From positions 405,365-449,911 of the forward strand of contig NZ_JAEDAJ010000003.1 in the NCBI RefSeq assembly GCF_016623465.1: a stretch of DNA of 44,547 nt, written 5' to 3'. A program made the position numbers and the translations under genes. How positions within the stretch are numbered: the first letter of the stretch is position 1; every line of letters starts with the position of its first letter. Shown here piece after piece: positions 32,784 to 42,013 of this stretch. The notes beneath the pieces were generated by a model, which saw nothing but the letters and a program-made list of their open reading frames with translations, ran no database searches and was not told the origin of the DNA. Source of the DNA: Brachybacterium halotolerans (lineage in GTDB: Bacteria > Actinomycetota > Actinomycetes > Actinomycetales > Dermabacteraceae).

Positions 32784-34019
32784 ATGCAGCCCTCGCCGTA
32801 CCGGTCGCAGGATCCCGGGGGACCCGCGCGTTCGTCGGAACAGCCGGCGCAGCCGTCGGAATCGCCCTCATGGGCACCGCCGTCGTCGTCCCCGAACGCG
32901 TCGTCCTCGCCCACGTCGTCCTCGGGCCCGTCGGCCGCGCCCTCGCCGTCCCCGCGCCCGACGGCAGCACCCGCGCGCCCCACCTCGACCATGGACGACG
33001 TGGCCCGGCGCGCCGGCGTCTCGCGCTCGACGGTCTCGCGGGTGTTCCAACCCGGATCGAGCGTCTCCGATGACGCGAAGATCCGCGTCCACGAGGCCGC
33101 GCGCGAGCTCGGCTACGTGCCGAACCTCGTCGCGGGCGGGCTCGCGGGCGGGCTCACTCAGCGCACCGTGCTGGGTCTCGTCGTCCGCGACGCCACGAAC
33201 CCCGCCTATGGACTGCTCATCGGCTCCCTGCAGGCCGCCGCGCAGGAGCGCGGGCGCCACCTCATCAGCGTCTCCGCCTTCCCCCACGAGTACGGCCCCG
33301 AAGAGGTCGCGGGGCTGCGGCGGCTCGTGGGCATGCGCGTGGCCGGGGCTTTCGTCGCCACGGGAGTGACTCCTCCCGAGGATATCGTCGCGGCGAACGC
33401 CTCGGTCCCGGTGATGGTCGTGGGCCGTCCCAACGACGATCCTCGCTTGGAGTCCATCAGCTACGACGAGGCCGCCCACGGCCGGATGATGGCCGATCGG
33501 ATCCTCGCCCTCGGTCACCGCCGGGTGGGACTGCTCGTCGCGCCCGTGCTCTACTCGCGCGTGTTCGAGCTGCGCATGCGCAGCGTGCGGGAGCGGCTGC
33601 ACGAGCGGGGGGCGGTGGTGCGCGAGATCGACCTGCTGCCCGTGCGGACCGGTGTCGCCGCCGCTCTCGATGCTGCGGCCGGCGAGAGCCTGACCTGCAT
33701 CGTCGCTCCCGTCGACTACGCGGCTCTCGAGCTCTGGCGCGCGGCCCGCACGCGGGGTGTGCGGATCGGGGAGGACGTCCACCTGGTCGGCTTCGACGGC
33801 ATCAGCGACGGACTCGACCTGCTGGGCCTCACGACCGTCCGCCTGCCGATCGAAGCCGTGGCGCGCGAGGCCCTGGAGAGGATGGTCGAGCTCACGGACG
33901 CGGAAGAGCGGTGCGTCCGGGACGGAGTCGACGGAGTCGACGGGGCCGGAGGGCCGGCGCGGCACGTGCTGCGCGTCGGACGGCTCATGGAGGGGAGCTC
34001 GCTCGGTCCCGTGGGGTGA
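32784..34019 (+). CDS. LacI family regulator with long N-terminal extension
   Basis: A 411-residue repressor. Residues 1-69 are Ser/Pro/Ala-rich and disordered. The helix-turn-helix (MDDVARRAGVSRSTVSRVF) starts at residue 70, then the effector domain with GLVVRDATNPAYG, ISYDEAAHGRMMADRILALG and HLVGFDGISDG. GGAGG lies seven bases before the ATG at 32784; the internal ATG at 32991, which would give a normal LacI, lacks a Shine-Dalgarno. Either the tail is real or translation starts at 32991. A DGVDGVDGAGG repeat sits near the C-terminus. It is divergent from the ugp-like operon and its likely regulator. Confidence 0.87.
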   Translation: MQPSPYRSQDPGGPARSSEQPAQPSESPSWAPPSSSPNASSSPTSSSGPSAAPSPSPRPTAAPARPTSTMDDVARRAGVSRSTVSRVFQPGSSVSDDAKIRVHEAARELGYVPNLVAGGLAGGLTQRTVLGLVVRDATNPAYGLLIGSLQAAAQERGRHLISVSAFPHEYGPEEVAGLRRLVGMRVAGAFVATGVTPPEDIVAANASVPVMVVGRPNDDPRLESISYDEAAHGRMMADRILALGHRRVGLLVAPVLYSRVFELRMRSVRERLHERGAVVREIDLLPVRTGVAAALDAAAGESLTCIVAPVDYAALELWRAARTRGVRIGEDVHLVGFDGISDGLDLLGLTTVRLPIEAVAREALERMVELTDAEERCVRDGVDGVDGAGGPARHVLRVGRLMEGSSLGPVG

Positions 34020-34140
34020 CGCGCGTGCCGGGGACGGCGGGGCCGGCCGATCGCGGTCGTCCTGCTCGCGGTGCTGGCTCTCGCAGGGGGAGTGGTCGTG
34101 GTGGGGCGGAGCGCCGACGTGCCGTCCCGATGTCACCTAT
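34020..34140 (+). pseudogene. Remnant hydrophobic reading frame without a start
   Basis: The frame that follows the LacI stop encodes a basic stretch then a clear membrane segment (AVVLLAVLALAGGVVVV), ending in a stop at about 34138-34140. No ATG, GTG or TTG lies in a sensible place before the segment. It looks like the N-terminal piece of a secreted or membrane protein whose start and body were lost. It could also be chance, given the GTC/CTG-rich DNA. Confidence 0.35.
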
Positions 34141-34194
34141 GAACCGGTTTCTCGGATTCGTTCTCCTCGGGCGCGATGACGCATCAAGATGTGT

Positions 34195-34216
34195 GCATGC
34201 GCAGTGCCGCGCATGC
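34195..34216. promoter_or_regulatory. 8-bp inverted repeat before the HsdR-like gene
   Basis: GCATGCGC (34195-34202) and GCGCATGC (34209-34216) around AGTGCC. It abuts the palindrome at 34215-34229; together they form a dense structured leader of about 35 bases. Confidence 0.45.
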
Positions 34217-34229
34217 AGGTGTCACCTGC
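34215..34229. promoter_or_regulatory. 15-bp palindrome GCAGGTGTCACCTGC
   Basis: Perfect 7-bp arms around one base, 24 bases before the ATG of the HsdR-like gene. TGTCACCT also occurs at 34131-34138. An operator or methylation/recognition site is possible; it could also fold in the mRNA next to the ribosome-binding site. Confidence 0.5.
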
Positions 34230-34252
34230 TGCAGCCCGTGGAGGAGTACGTC

Positions 34253-35359
34253 ATGAGCTTCGAGGAAGCGATCGCTGATCTGGCGGCGAAGATCCGCACC
34301 CAGTCGTCGTCCATACAGACCGAGGAGGCGACGAAGAACGCGTTCATCATGCCGTTCATATCCCGTGTGCTGGGCTACGACGTCTTCAACCCCCTGGAGG
34401 TGGTCCCTGAGTTCACCGCGGACCACGGGACGAAGAAGGGGGAGAAGGTCGACTACGCGATCATGAAGGAGGGTGAGGTCCAGATCCTCATCGAGTGCAA
34501 GCGGATCGGGGACGGGCTCGACATCAAGCACGCCTCGCAGCTCTTCCGGTACTTCTCGGTGACGAACGCGCGCATCGGCGTGCTCACCAATGGCCAGGTC
34601 TTCAACTTCTACACGGACCTGGACGCCCCGAACATCATGGACGAGCGTCCTTTCCTGGTCCTGGACATGCTCGACATCGACGAGACGACCCTTCCCGAGC
34701 TGAAGAAGCTCACGAAGGAGACCTTCAACCTCGACTCGGTGATCAGCTCCGCGGAGGAGCTGAAGTACGTCGGCGCGCTGAAGCGCCAGGTGGCCGAGGA
34801 GTTCCGGGACCCCTCACCCGAGTGGGTCAAGCTCCTGATGGGTCGCGTCTCGGACCGTCGGGGAACCGTGGACAACATCCGTCAGTTCACCGAGCTCACC
34901 GAGAAGGCGACGCGGCAGTTCCTCAAGGAGCAGGTGAACGCCCGACTCAAGACCGCGCTCGGGGACACGGAGCCTGCGGTGCCGGATGTCGCGGATGCTG
35001 CGGGTGCCGAGGCTCCGGGCACGAGCGGGGAAGCTCCCGAGACCGAGGCACCCGTCAAGGGCGACGTGGTGACCACCGAGGAGGAGCTCGCGGGATACCA
35101 GGTGGTGAAGGCGATCGCCTGCAGCGAGGTCAAGCCGCAGCGGGTCACGCAGCGCGACTCGAAGTCCTACTTCGCCGTCCTCCTCGACGACAACAACCGC
35201 CGCACCATCGCCAGGCTCTGGTTCAACGGGAAGAACACGAAGCACATCGGGCTGTTCGACGAGAACAAGGTCGAGACCCGCCACCGCATCGAGGACGTCG
35301 ACGACATCTACGCCCACGCGGAGACGATCCGGGAGACGGTGCGGCGCTTCACGGCATGA
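34253..35359 (+). CDS. Solitary HsdR N-terminal-like PD-(D/E)XK nuclease protein
   Basis: A 368-residue protein. The first 170 residues resemble the HsdR N-terminal (HSDR_N) domain: TKNAFIMPFISRVLGYDVFNP, then a PD-(D/E)XK core with D67 (KVDYAI) and E81-x-K83 (ECKRI), then ASQLFRYF. A Glu/Pro/Ala-rich linker (about 244-272) leads to a C-terminal domain of about 90 residues (RVTQRDSKSYFAVLLDDNNR...LWFNGKNTKHIGLF) that I do not recognise beyond its occurrence with such nucleases. There is no helicase, HsdM or HsdS gene. GGAGGAG lies six bases before the ATG. Base composition is less GC-rich than neighbours, suggesting transfer. A stand-alone DNA-targeting defence protein is possible. Confidence 0.8.
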   Translation: MSFEEAIADLAAKIRTQSSSIQTEEATKNAFIMPFISRVLGYDVFNPLEVVPEFTADHGTKKGEKVDYAIMKEGEVQILIECKRIGDGLDIKHASQLFRYFSVTNARIGVLTNGQVFNFYTDLDAPNIMDERPFLVLDMLDIDETTLPELKKLTKETFNLDSVISSAEELKYVGALKRQVAEEFRDPSPEWVKLLMGRVSDRRGTVDNIRQFTELTEKATRQFLKEQVNARLKTALGDTEPAVPDVADAAGAEAPGTSGEAPETEAPVKGDVVTTEEELAGYQVVKAIACSEVKPQRVTQRDSKSYFAVLLDDNNRRTIARLWFNGKNTKHIGLFDENKVETRHRIEDVDDIYAHAETIRETVRRFTA

Positions 35360-35364
35360 CGCCG

Positions 35365-35384
35365 TTCGCTCTCGCGCGAGCGAA
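35365..35384. terminator. Hairpin right after the HsdR-like gene
   Basis: TTCGCTC (35365-35371) and GAGCGAA (35378-35384) form a 7-bp stem that begins six bases past the stop codon. Confidence 0.4.
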
Positions 35385-35397
35385 TCGAGCAGTCGCT

Positions 35398-35432
35398 GAG
35401 GGGCGGAGAGAGAGGATCTCGCTCCTCCCCTC
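35398..35432. terminator. Second hairpin after the HsdR-like gene
   Basis: Arms at 35398-35408 and 35422-35432 (GAGGGGCGGAG against CTCCTCCCCTC) pair at 10 of 11 positions around a 13-base loop that holds its own GAG/CTC pairing. With the stem at 35365 it makes a double terminator. The remaining DNA up to 35657 has a TTGACG (35515-35520) that could be a -35 box for the ABC gene. Confidence 0.45.
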
Positions 35433-35657
35433 ACCGACCGTATCGACGACTGGTCGGAGAGCGCGTTCTCGCTCGCATCGAAGGGCTCCGCCTCCACGTC
35501 CTGGTGCCCAGAGATTGACGCGGGCCGCCGTTCACGGGCGATGCTTGGCAGGATCGGACGGCAATGCCCGATCGGCGGCCGGAGCCGCAGCATGCTTCGG
35601 GGGGGGCAGCGTCCGATCGTCGGCCCGCCCGCCGAGCGACCACGTCCCAGGAGGACC

Positions 35658-36458
35658 ATGACCACCGCGCCCGATGCCCCCGTCCTCTCCTTCGAGGACG
35701 TCACCTTCCAGCGCTCCGGGAAGCTCATACTGCCCGGCGTGACCTTCGCGATCGGCCGGGGGGAGCACTGGGTGATGCTGGGCGCGAACGGCGCCGGCAA
35801 GAGCACGATCCTCGGTCTTGCGGGAGGGAACGCGCACCCCACGAGCGGCGCCGTCGGCATCCTCGGGGACCAGGTGGGCCGCGTCGAGCTGCGGGCCCTG
35901 CGCGAGCGCATCGGGCACGTCGACCCGCGACACCTGGTGCGCTCGCCGCTCACCATCGAGGAGGTCGTGCTCACCGGCTTCACCGGCACCGCCGAGAAGA
36001 TGATGCGCTGGGCCCCGGAGCCGTCGCAGGTCGATCGGGCCCGCGAGCTCATGGACACGCTGGGCCTGGGCGCCAAGCGCGAGTCGACCTGGCCCACGCT
36101 CTCCCAGGGCGAGCGCGGCCGCGCGCTCATCGCCAGGGCGCTCGTCACCGATCCCGAGCTGCTGCTCCTGGACGAGCCCACGACGGGCTTGGACGTCGCC
36201 GCCCGCGAACAGCTCATGGAGACCTTCGAGGTGCTCCCCGGCACCCATCCGGGTCTCACATCGCTGCTGGTCACGCATCATCTCGAGGAGATCCCGACGA
36301 CCGTCACCCACGCGCTGCTGCTGCGGGACGGCGTCCCCAGCGCGCACGGCCCGATCAGGGACGTGCTCACCACCGAGGCGGTCTCCGCGGCCTTCGACCA
36401 TCCGATCGCCGTGCGTCACGAGGACGGCCGCTGGAGCGCGCGCTCCATCCGGCGGTGA
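35658..36458 (+). CDS. Orphan ABC transporter ATP-binding protein (YlmA-like)
   Basis: A 266-residue ABC ATPase. Walker A is GANGAGKST (42-50), the signature is LSQGERGRAL, Walker B LLLLDEP and the switch histidine VTHH. The signature has Gln in LSQGE as in other YlmA/ModF-type stand-alone ATPases. No permease or binding protein is adjacent, so the partner is unknown; a cytosolic regulatory role is equally possible. A GAGGACC precedes the ATG with short spacing. It follows the HsdR-like gene after two hairpins, so I do not treat them as one operon. Confidence 0.85.
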   Translation: MTTAPDAPVLSFEDVTFQRSGKLILPGVTFAIGRGEHWVMLGANGAGKSTILGLAGGNAHPTSGAVGILGDQVGRVELRALRERIGHVDPRHLVRSPLTIEEVVLTGFTGTAEKMMRWAPEPSQVDRARELMDTLGLGAKRESTWPTLSQGERGRALIARALVTDPELLLLDEPTTGLDVAAREQLMETFEVLPGTHPGLTSLLVTHHLEEIPTTVTHALLLRDGVPSAHGPIRDVLTTEAVSAAFDHPIAVRHEDGRWSARSIRR

Positions 36459-36482
36459 GGGAACCGGCGGTGGTCCTTCGTC

Positions 36483-37238
36483 TCATGCGACCAGTGAGGT
36501 GAGAGCTTCGGCGACGCTCTCCCGATCGATGGTGCGATGGGCGAAGTCGAGCGCGGGGTGTTCTCCGACCCGGATGCCGCGTCGCGCGTGGCGGAGCAGC
36601 TCGACGTCGTTCACGTCGTTGCCGACGGCGGTGTACGAGCCGTCGAGGATGCCGAGACGGCGCAGCGCGGAGTGCTTGGTGACGCCGCTCGGCGCCACGT
36701 CGATCAGGTGCTCGTCGGGATGGACGGACACGGTCAGGCCGGTGCCTCTCAGCTGCTGGATGACCTGGGGATCCTCGGTGAACAGCACCGCCTTCGCGTA
36801 GTCGGGGAGCGCGCTGCGCGGCACATTGCGGGCGAGCCGTCCGGCGTCGAGCTGGCGGAAGATGCGGTGCTGCTCGTCGCCCGTGAACGAGTAGTCCCAG
36901 GGCCCGTCCACGAGCGCGGGCAGGGAGCGCGCATCGATGATCCCGTCGAGCAGGGCCCTGGCGGGGACGGAGAATCCGATCACCTCGACGTCCGCGTGCT
37001 GTGCACGCCGCACGAAGGCACCGTTCCCGCCGATCAGGGCGCTGCCGGCGAGCTCCTCCGGGAGCACGGGCAGCAGGTCGCGCACCGGACGCGCGGAGGC
37101 GAAGACCAGAGGGCGCCGCTCGCGGACGCGGAGCAGGGCCTCGACGATGCCGGCAGCGAGGGTGCGGCCGTCGAAGCAGAGGGTGCCGTCGACGTCGAGC
37201 ACCACGGGCTCATCGACGGCACCGCCCCCGTCGCCCAT
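36483..37238 (-). CDS. HAD family hydrolase (Cof/sugar-phosphatase-like)
   Basis: A 251-residue phosphatase. Motif I is VVLDVDGTLCFDG with nucleophile and acid Asp near residue 12; motif II is FASARP; motif III/IV are SGVTKHSAL and TAVGNDVNDVELL. A C2-type cap lies between. It likely removes phosphate from a sugar phosphate in the cytoplasm. The ATG at 37238 has only a weak GGGGACGG before it; the frame remains open upstream through the palindrome at 37271, so the start is uncertain, but the Asp motif position fits 37238. It is downstream of an aldo/keto reductase, separated by 254 bases. Confidence 0.82.
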   Translation of the reverse strand: MGDGGGAVDEPVVLDVDGTLCFDGRTLAAGIVEALLRVRERRPLVFASARPVRDLLPVLPEELAGSALIGGNGAFVRRAQHADVEVIGFSVPARALLDGIIDARSLPALVDGPWDYSFTGDEQHRIFRQLDAGRLARNVPRSALPDYAKAVLFTEDPQVIQQLRGTGLTVSVHPDEHLIDVAPSGVTKHSALRRLGILDGSYTAVGNDVNDVELLRHARRGIRVGEHPALDFAHRTIDRESVAEALTSLVA

Positions 37239-37270
37239 GCCGTCCCCGTCGGCGATGTCATGGGCCGGCC

Positions 37271-37314
37271 TATGCGGGACATCTCTGCCAGATATGGCAG
37301 AGACGTCCCGCATA
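37271..37314. terminator. 20-bp inverted repeat between reductase and HAD genes
   Basis: TATGCGGGACATCTCTGCCA (37271-37290), loop GATA, and a right arm 37295-37314 pairing at 19 of 20 positions. It is the longest stem in the region and lies after the aldo/keto reductase in its direction of transcription, hence a terminator or a REP-like palindrome. Confidence 0.55.
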
Positions 37315-37397
37315 CGCCGCTCGGCGACCGCCCCCCTCCGGCGCAGTCGATGCTCGCCGGCGACGTGCTCCTGGCGGGGCCGGTGCGCGTCCGCCCT

Positions 37398-37451
37398 GCC
37401 GTCCCAGTCGGCCCAGTCCGCCTTGCCGTCCCTGTCGGCCCAGTCCGCCCC
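37398..37451. repeat. Two 27-bp tandem repeats
   Basis: Units 37398-37424 and 37425-37451 share GTCGGCCCAGTCCGCC and differ at three positions (one inside, two at the end). They lie between the reductase stop and the palindrome at 37271. No gene is seen in 37239-37492. Confidence 0.65.
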
Positions 37452-37492
37452 GTCGGCCCTGGCGGCCCCGCCTGGTTCGTCGCCAGCCGCGA

Positions 37493-38425
37493 TCACGGCA
37501 CCCGGTGGCCCGCCGCGCGGAACAGCTCGTACCACTCGGCGCGGGTGAGCGGCAGCTCCGAGCCCGCGGCCGAGTCGCTGACGCGCTGAGGCGTGGTGGT
37601 GCCGAGCACGACCTGCATGTTCGCCGGGTGCCGGGTGATCCAGCCGGTCGCGATCGCCTCGGGGGCGACGCCGTACTTCGCGGCGAGGCGGTCCACCACG
37701 GCGTTGAGCTCCGGGTAGTTGTCGTTGCCCAGGAAGACTCCGTCGAAGAAGCCGCCCTGGAAGGGTGACCAGGCCTGCACCGTGATGTCGTTCAGGCGGC
37801 AGTAGTCGAGAATGCCGCCGCCGTCCAGGACGTTGGACTGCTCCTCGCCGCTCATGTTCGCGGCGATGCCCTGCGCGATGATCGGCGAGTGCGTGATCGA
37901 CAGCTGCAGCTGGTTGGCCACGAGCGGGCGGGTCACCGAGCGCTTGAGCAGGTCGATCTGGCGGGGCGTGTGGTTCGAGACGCCGAAGGCGCGCACCTTG
38001 CCGGAAGCGTGCAGGTCGTCGAAGGCGCGGGCCACCTCGTCGGGCTCCACGAGCGCATCGGGACGGTGCAGCAGCAGGATGTCGATGTAGTCGGTGCGCA
38101 GCGCCTTCAGCGACCCCTCGACCGACTCGATCAGGTGCTCGTAGGAGTAGTCGAAGTAGGGGCCGTCGGTGACGATCCCGGCCTTCGTCTGGATGGTGAT
38201 CTCGGAGCGCTCGTTCGCGTTCAGGTGCATCGCCTCGGCGAAGCGCCGCTCGCACAGGTGGTCGCCGCCGTAGATGTCGGCGTGGTCGAAGAAGTCGATG
38301 CCCGCGTCGCGGGCGGTGTTCACGAGGGTGCGGATCTCCTCGTCGGACTTGTCGTTGATCCGCATGAGGCCCAGCACCACGTTCGGTGCCGTGACCTCGG
38401 TGCCGGGAAGGGGGAAATGCTTCAT
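37493..38425 (-). CDS. Aldo/keto reductase (YdhF-like)
   Basis: A 310-residue NADPH-dependent aldo/keto reductase. The catalytic set is visible: DIDFFDHADIYGG holds Asp and Tyr, IQTKAG the Lys, and LLLHRPDAL the His. FGVSNHTPRQIDLL and WITRHPANMQVVLGTT are the cofactor strands. The N-terminal GLMRINDKSDEE suits the YdhF branch rather than the larger potassium-channel-beta-like ones. AAGGAG lies eight bases before the ATG. Substrate unknown. It is followed by a repeat-rich gap before the HAD gene. Confidence 0.88.
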   Translation of the reverse strand: MKHFPLPGTEVTAPNVVLGLMRINDKSDEEIRTLVNTARDAGIDFFDHADIYGGDHLCERRFAEAMHLNANERSEITIQTKAGIVTDGPYFDYSYEHLIESVEGSLKALRTDYIDILLLHRPDALVEPDEVARAFDDLHASGKVRAFGVSNHTPRQIDLLKRSVTRPLVANQLQLSITHSPIIAQGIAANMSGEEQSNVLDGGGILDYCRLNDITVQAWSPFQGGFFDGVFLGNDNYPELNAVVDRLAAKYGVAPEAIATGWITRHPANMQVVLGTTTPQRVSDSAAGSELPLTRAEWYELFRAAGHRVP

Positions 38426-38503
38426 CGCAGGGGCTCCTTGGTTCTCGGGGGACCGGTGCGGCGGAGCCGACCGGCATGGTGAAGCGGATCGAACAGCCTG
38501 ATG

Positions 38504-38525
38504 GCGGGTGGCCGCGGCCGCCCGC
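38504..38525 (-). terminator. GC hairpin at the end of the small SH3-like gene
   Basis: GCGGGTGGCC (38504-38513) and GGCCGCCCGC (38516-38525) form a 10-bp stem (one G-T pair) directly after the stop codon at 38527-38529. Confidence 0.55.
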
Positions 38526-38526
38526 G

Positions 38527-38700
38527 TCAGGACTCGGGACAGGACTGGAGATCGGCGGCCGAGAACCAGTTCTGGGTCTGGGCGTCGATGCGGACCAGGT
38601 AGCGGTCCTTCTTCTGGTCGATGTGGACGATCGTGCCGACGTTGCCGGTCATCGTCGTCCCGGTGAGCTGCACGGTCTGGCCGATGCTGAACTCGCTCAT
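38527..38700 (-). CDS. Small SH3/KOW-like protein
   Basis: A 57-residue protein: FSIGQTVQLTGTTMTGNVGT then IVHIDQKKDRYLVRID, ending QNWFSAADLQSCPES. The pattern of a short strand, a Gly-rich turn and a VxIDxxxxRYLVRI strand resembles KOW/SH3-like beta barrels that bind nucleic acid or protein. GAGGG precedes the ATG at 38700. It is easily missed because of its size, but codon use and a clear hairpin after the stop support it. Function unknown. The upstream gap 38701-38884 holds no gene. Confidence 0.7.
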   Translation of the reverse strand: MSEFSIGQTVQLTGTTMTGNVGTIVHIDQKKDRYLVRIDAQTQNWFSAADLQSCPES

Positions 38701-38884
38701 GGTGCCCTCGCCTTCGTCGGGGCGGTCAGGGTACAGCCCGCAGATCACGATGGAGTCGGCGCGCCCCGGCCGGTCTCCGGGCTCCTCGGCAGGCGGGGGC
38801 GGAGGAGCGGGCCCGGCCGGCCGAGGGGATCCGCGAGTGCGGGCCCCGTCGGCGTGGCCGGGAACGTGCCTCGCGACGCAGGCG

Positions 38885-40890
<2,006 letters not shown>

Positions 40891-40901
<11 letters not shown>

Positions 40902-41871
40902 GAGTCGCGGAGAAGGTCTTGCGGTACTCGGCGGGCGAGGTGCCCAGCGCGCGACGGAAGTGCAGCCGCAGGTTCGCCCCCGTGCCGAGGCCCGCGCGCG
41001 AGGCGATCTGATCGATCGGCAGGTCGCTGTCCTCGAGCAGGCGGCGCGCCAGGTCCACCCGGGCGCCCAGGATCCAGCGGTGCGGAGGGCGTCCGGTCTC
41101 CTCAACGAAGCGGCGCTCGAAGGTCCGACGGGACATCCGGGCGCGGTCGGCCATCTGCTGGGTGGTGAGGTCGTCGTCGAGATGCGCGAGCGCCCACGTC
41201 CTCACCTCCTCGAGCTCCTCTCCGCCCGCGACGGGCATCCAGCCGGTGGGCTGGTACTGCGCCTGGCCGCCGGCGCGGCGGGGTGAGGCCACCAGTCGCC
41301 GCGCGATCTCGTTGGCCGTCCGGGGCCCCAGGTCCTTGCGCACGATGTAGAGGCACAGATCGAGGCCGGCCGCGACCCCGGCCGAGGTGAGCACGCTGCC
41401 CTCGTCGACGAACAGCACGTTCGGGTCCACGTCCACGTCCGGGTGGGTCCTCGCGAGCTGCGCCGCCGCGTCCCAGTGGGTCGTCGCGCGCCGCCCGCTC
41501 AGCAGGCCGGCGTCGGCCAGTGCGAACGCGCCGTAGCAGATCGACACCAGGCGTGCTCCGCGCTCATGGGCCGCCACCAGCGCTTCGCGCACGGGCGCGG
41601 AGACCTGACGATCCGGGGGCGAATAGCCCGGGACGACGATCGTGTCGGCGCTCCCGAGGGCTTCCAACCCCCGCTCCACCTGGTACGAGAGTCCGGAGGC
41701 CGCCGCCACCGCGCCGGGGTGCTCGGCGCAGATGCTCAGCGCGTACGGGACGCCCGGGCGGTCGATGAAGACCTGCAGCGGGATCCCGACGTCGAGGGGC
41801 AGCGCTCCGGGCATCACGAGCACGGCGACCTCGTGCCGGGTCCGGAGGTCCGACGGTTCGTGAACGCTCAT
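40891..41871 (-). CDS. GlxA family regulator (DJ-1/PfpI + AraC HTH)
   Basis: A 326-residue two-domain regulator. The N-terminal DJ-1/PfpI-like domain (about 12-190) holds VAVLVMPGALPLDV and the elbow cysteine C112 in SICYGAFAL, followed by RRATTHWD. The C-terminal AraC/XylS HTH (about 225-320) includes MADRARMSRRTFERRF and the RRALGTSPAEYR end. Such regulators sense small nitrogenous or redox ligands. The gene is divergent from an MFS carrier, and a DJ-1 protein with the same cysteine loop follows the carrier, so the three probably form one regulatory unit. Start ATG at 41871. Confidence 0.9.
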
Positions 41872-41892
41872 GGCGCAATCCTTGCACAGGGC

Positions 41893-41904
41893 GGCATCTC
41901 TGCC
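41893..41904. promoter_or_regulatory. GGCA-N4-TGCC site in the GlxA/MFS divergent gap
   Basis: GGCATCTCTGCC lies 22 bases from the GlxA-type start and about 110 from the MFS start. It is a short inverted repeat, a fair candidate site for the GlxA-type regulator. Nothing else stands out in 41872-42013. Confidence 0.3.
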
Positions 41905-42013
41905 ACTGTCGAAGCGGGTGTCGGCCTTCGCAGGATGGGGTCCGTCGGCCGCCGACGAAGAGCGCAGGCGCCGACGAGAACCCGAGAAGCACACCGAGAG
42001 GACCCTGATCACC

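Noticed and set aside
34253..35359. Complete type I restriction system
   Set aside because: No helicase part, HsdM or HsdS in the window; only an HsdR N-terminal-like domain is present.
41893..41904. Second copy of the palindrome at 37271
   Set aside because: They share only CATCTCTGCCA on one side; the second arm does not match, so likely chance.
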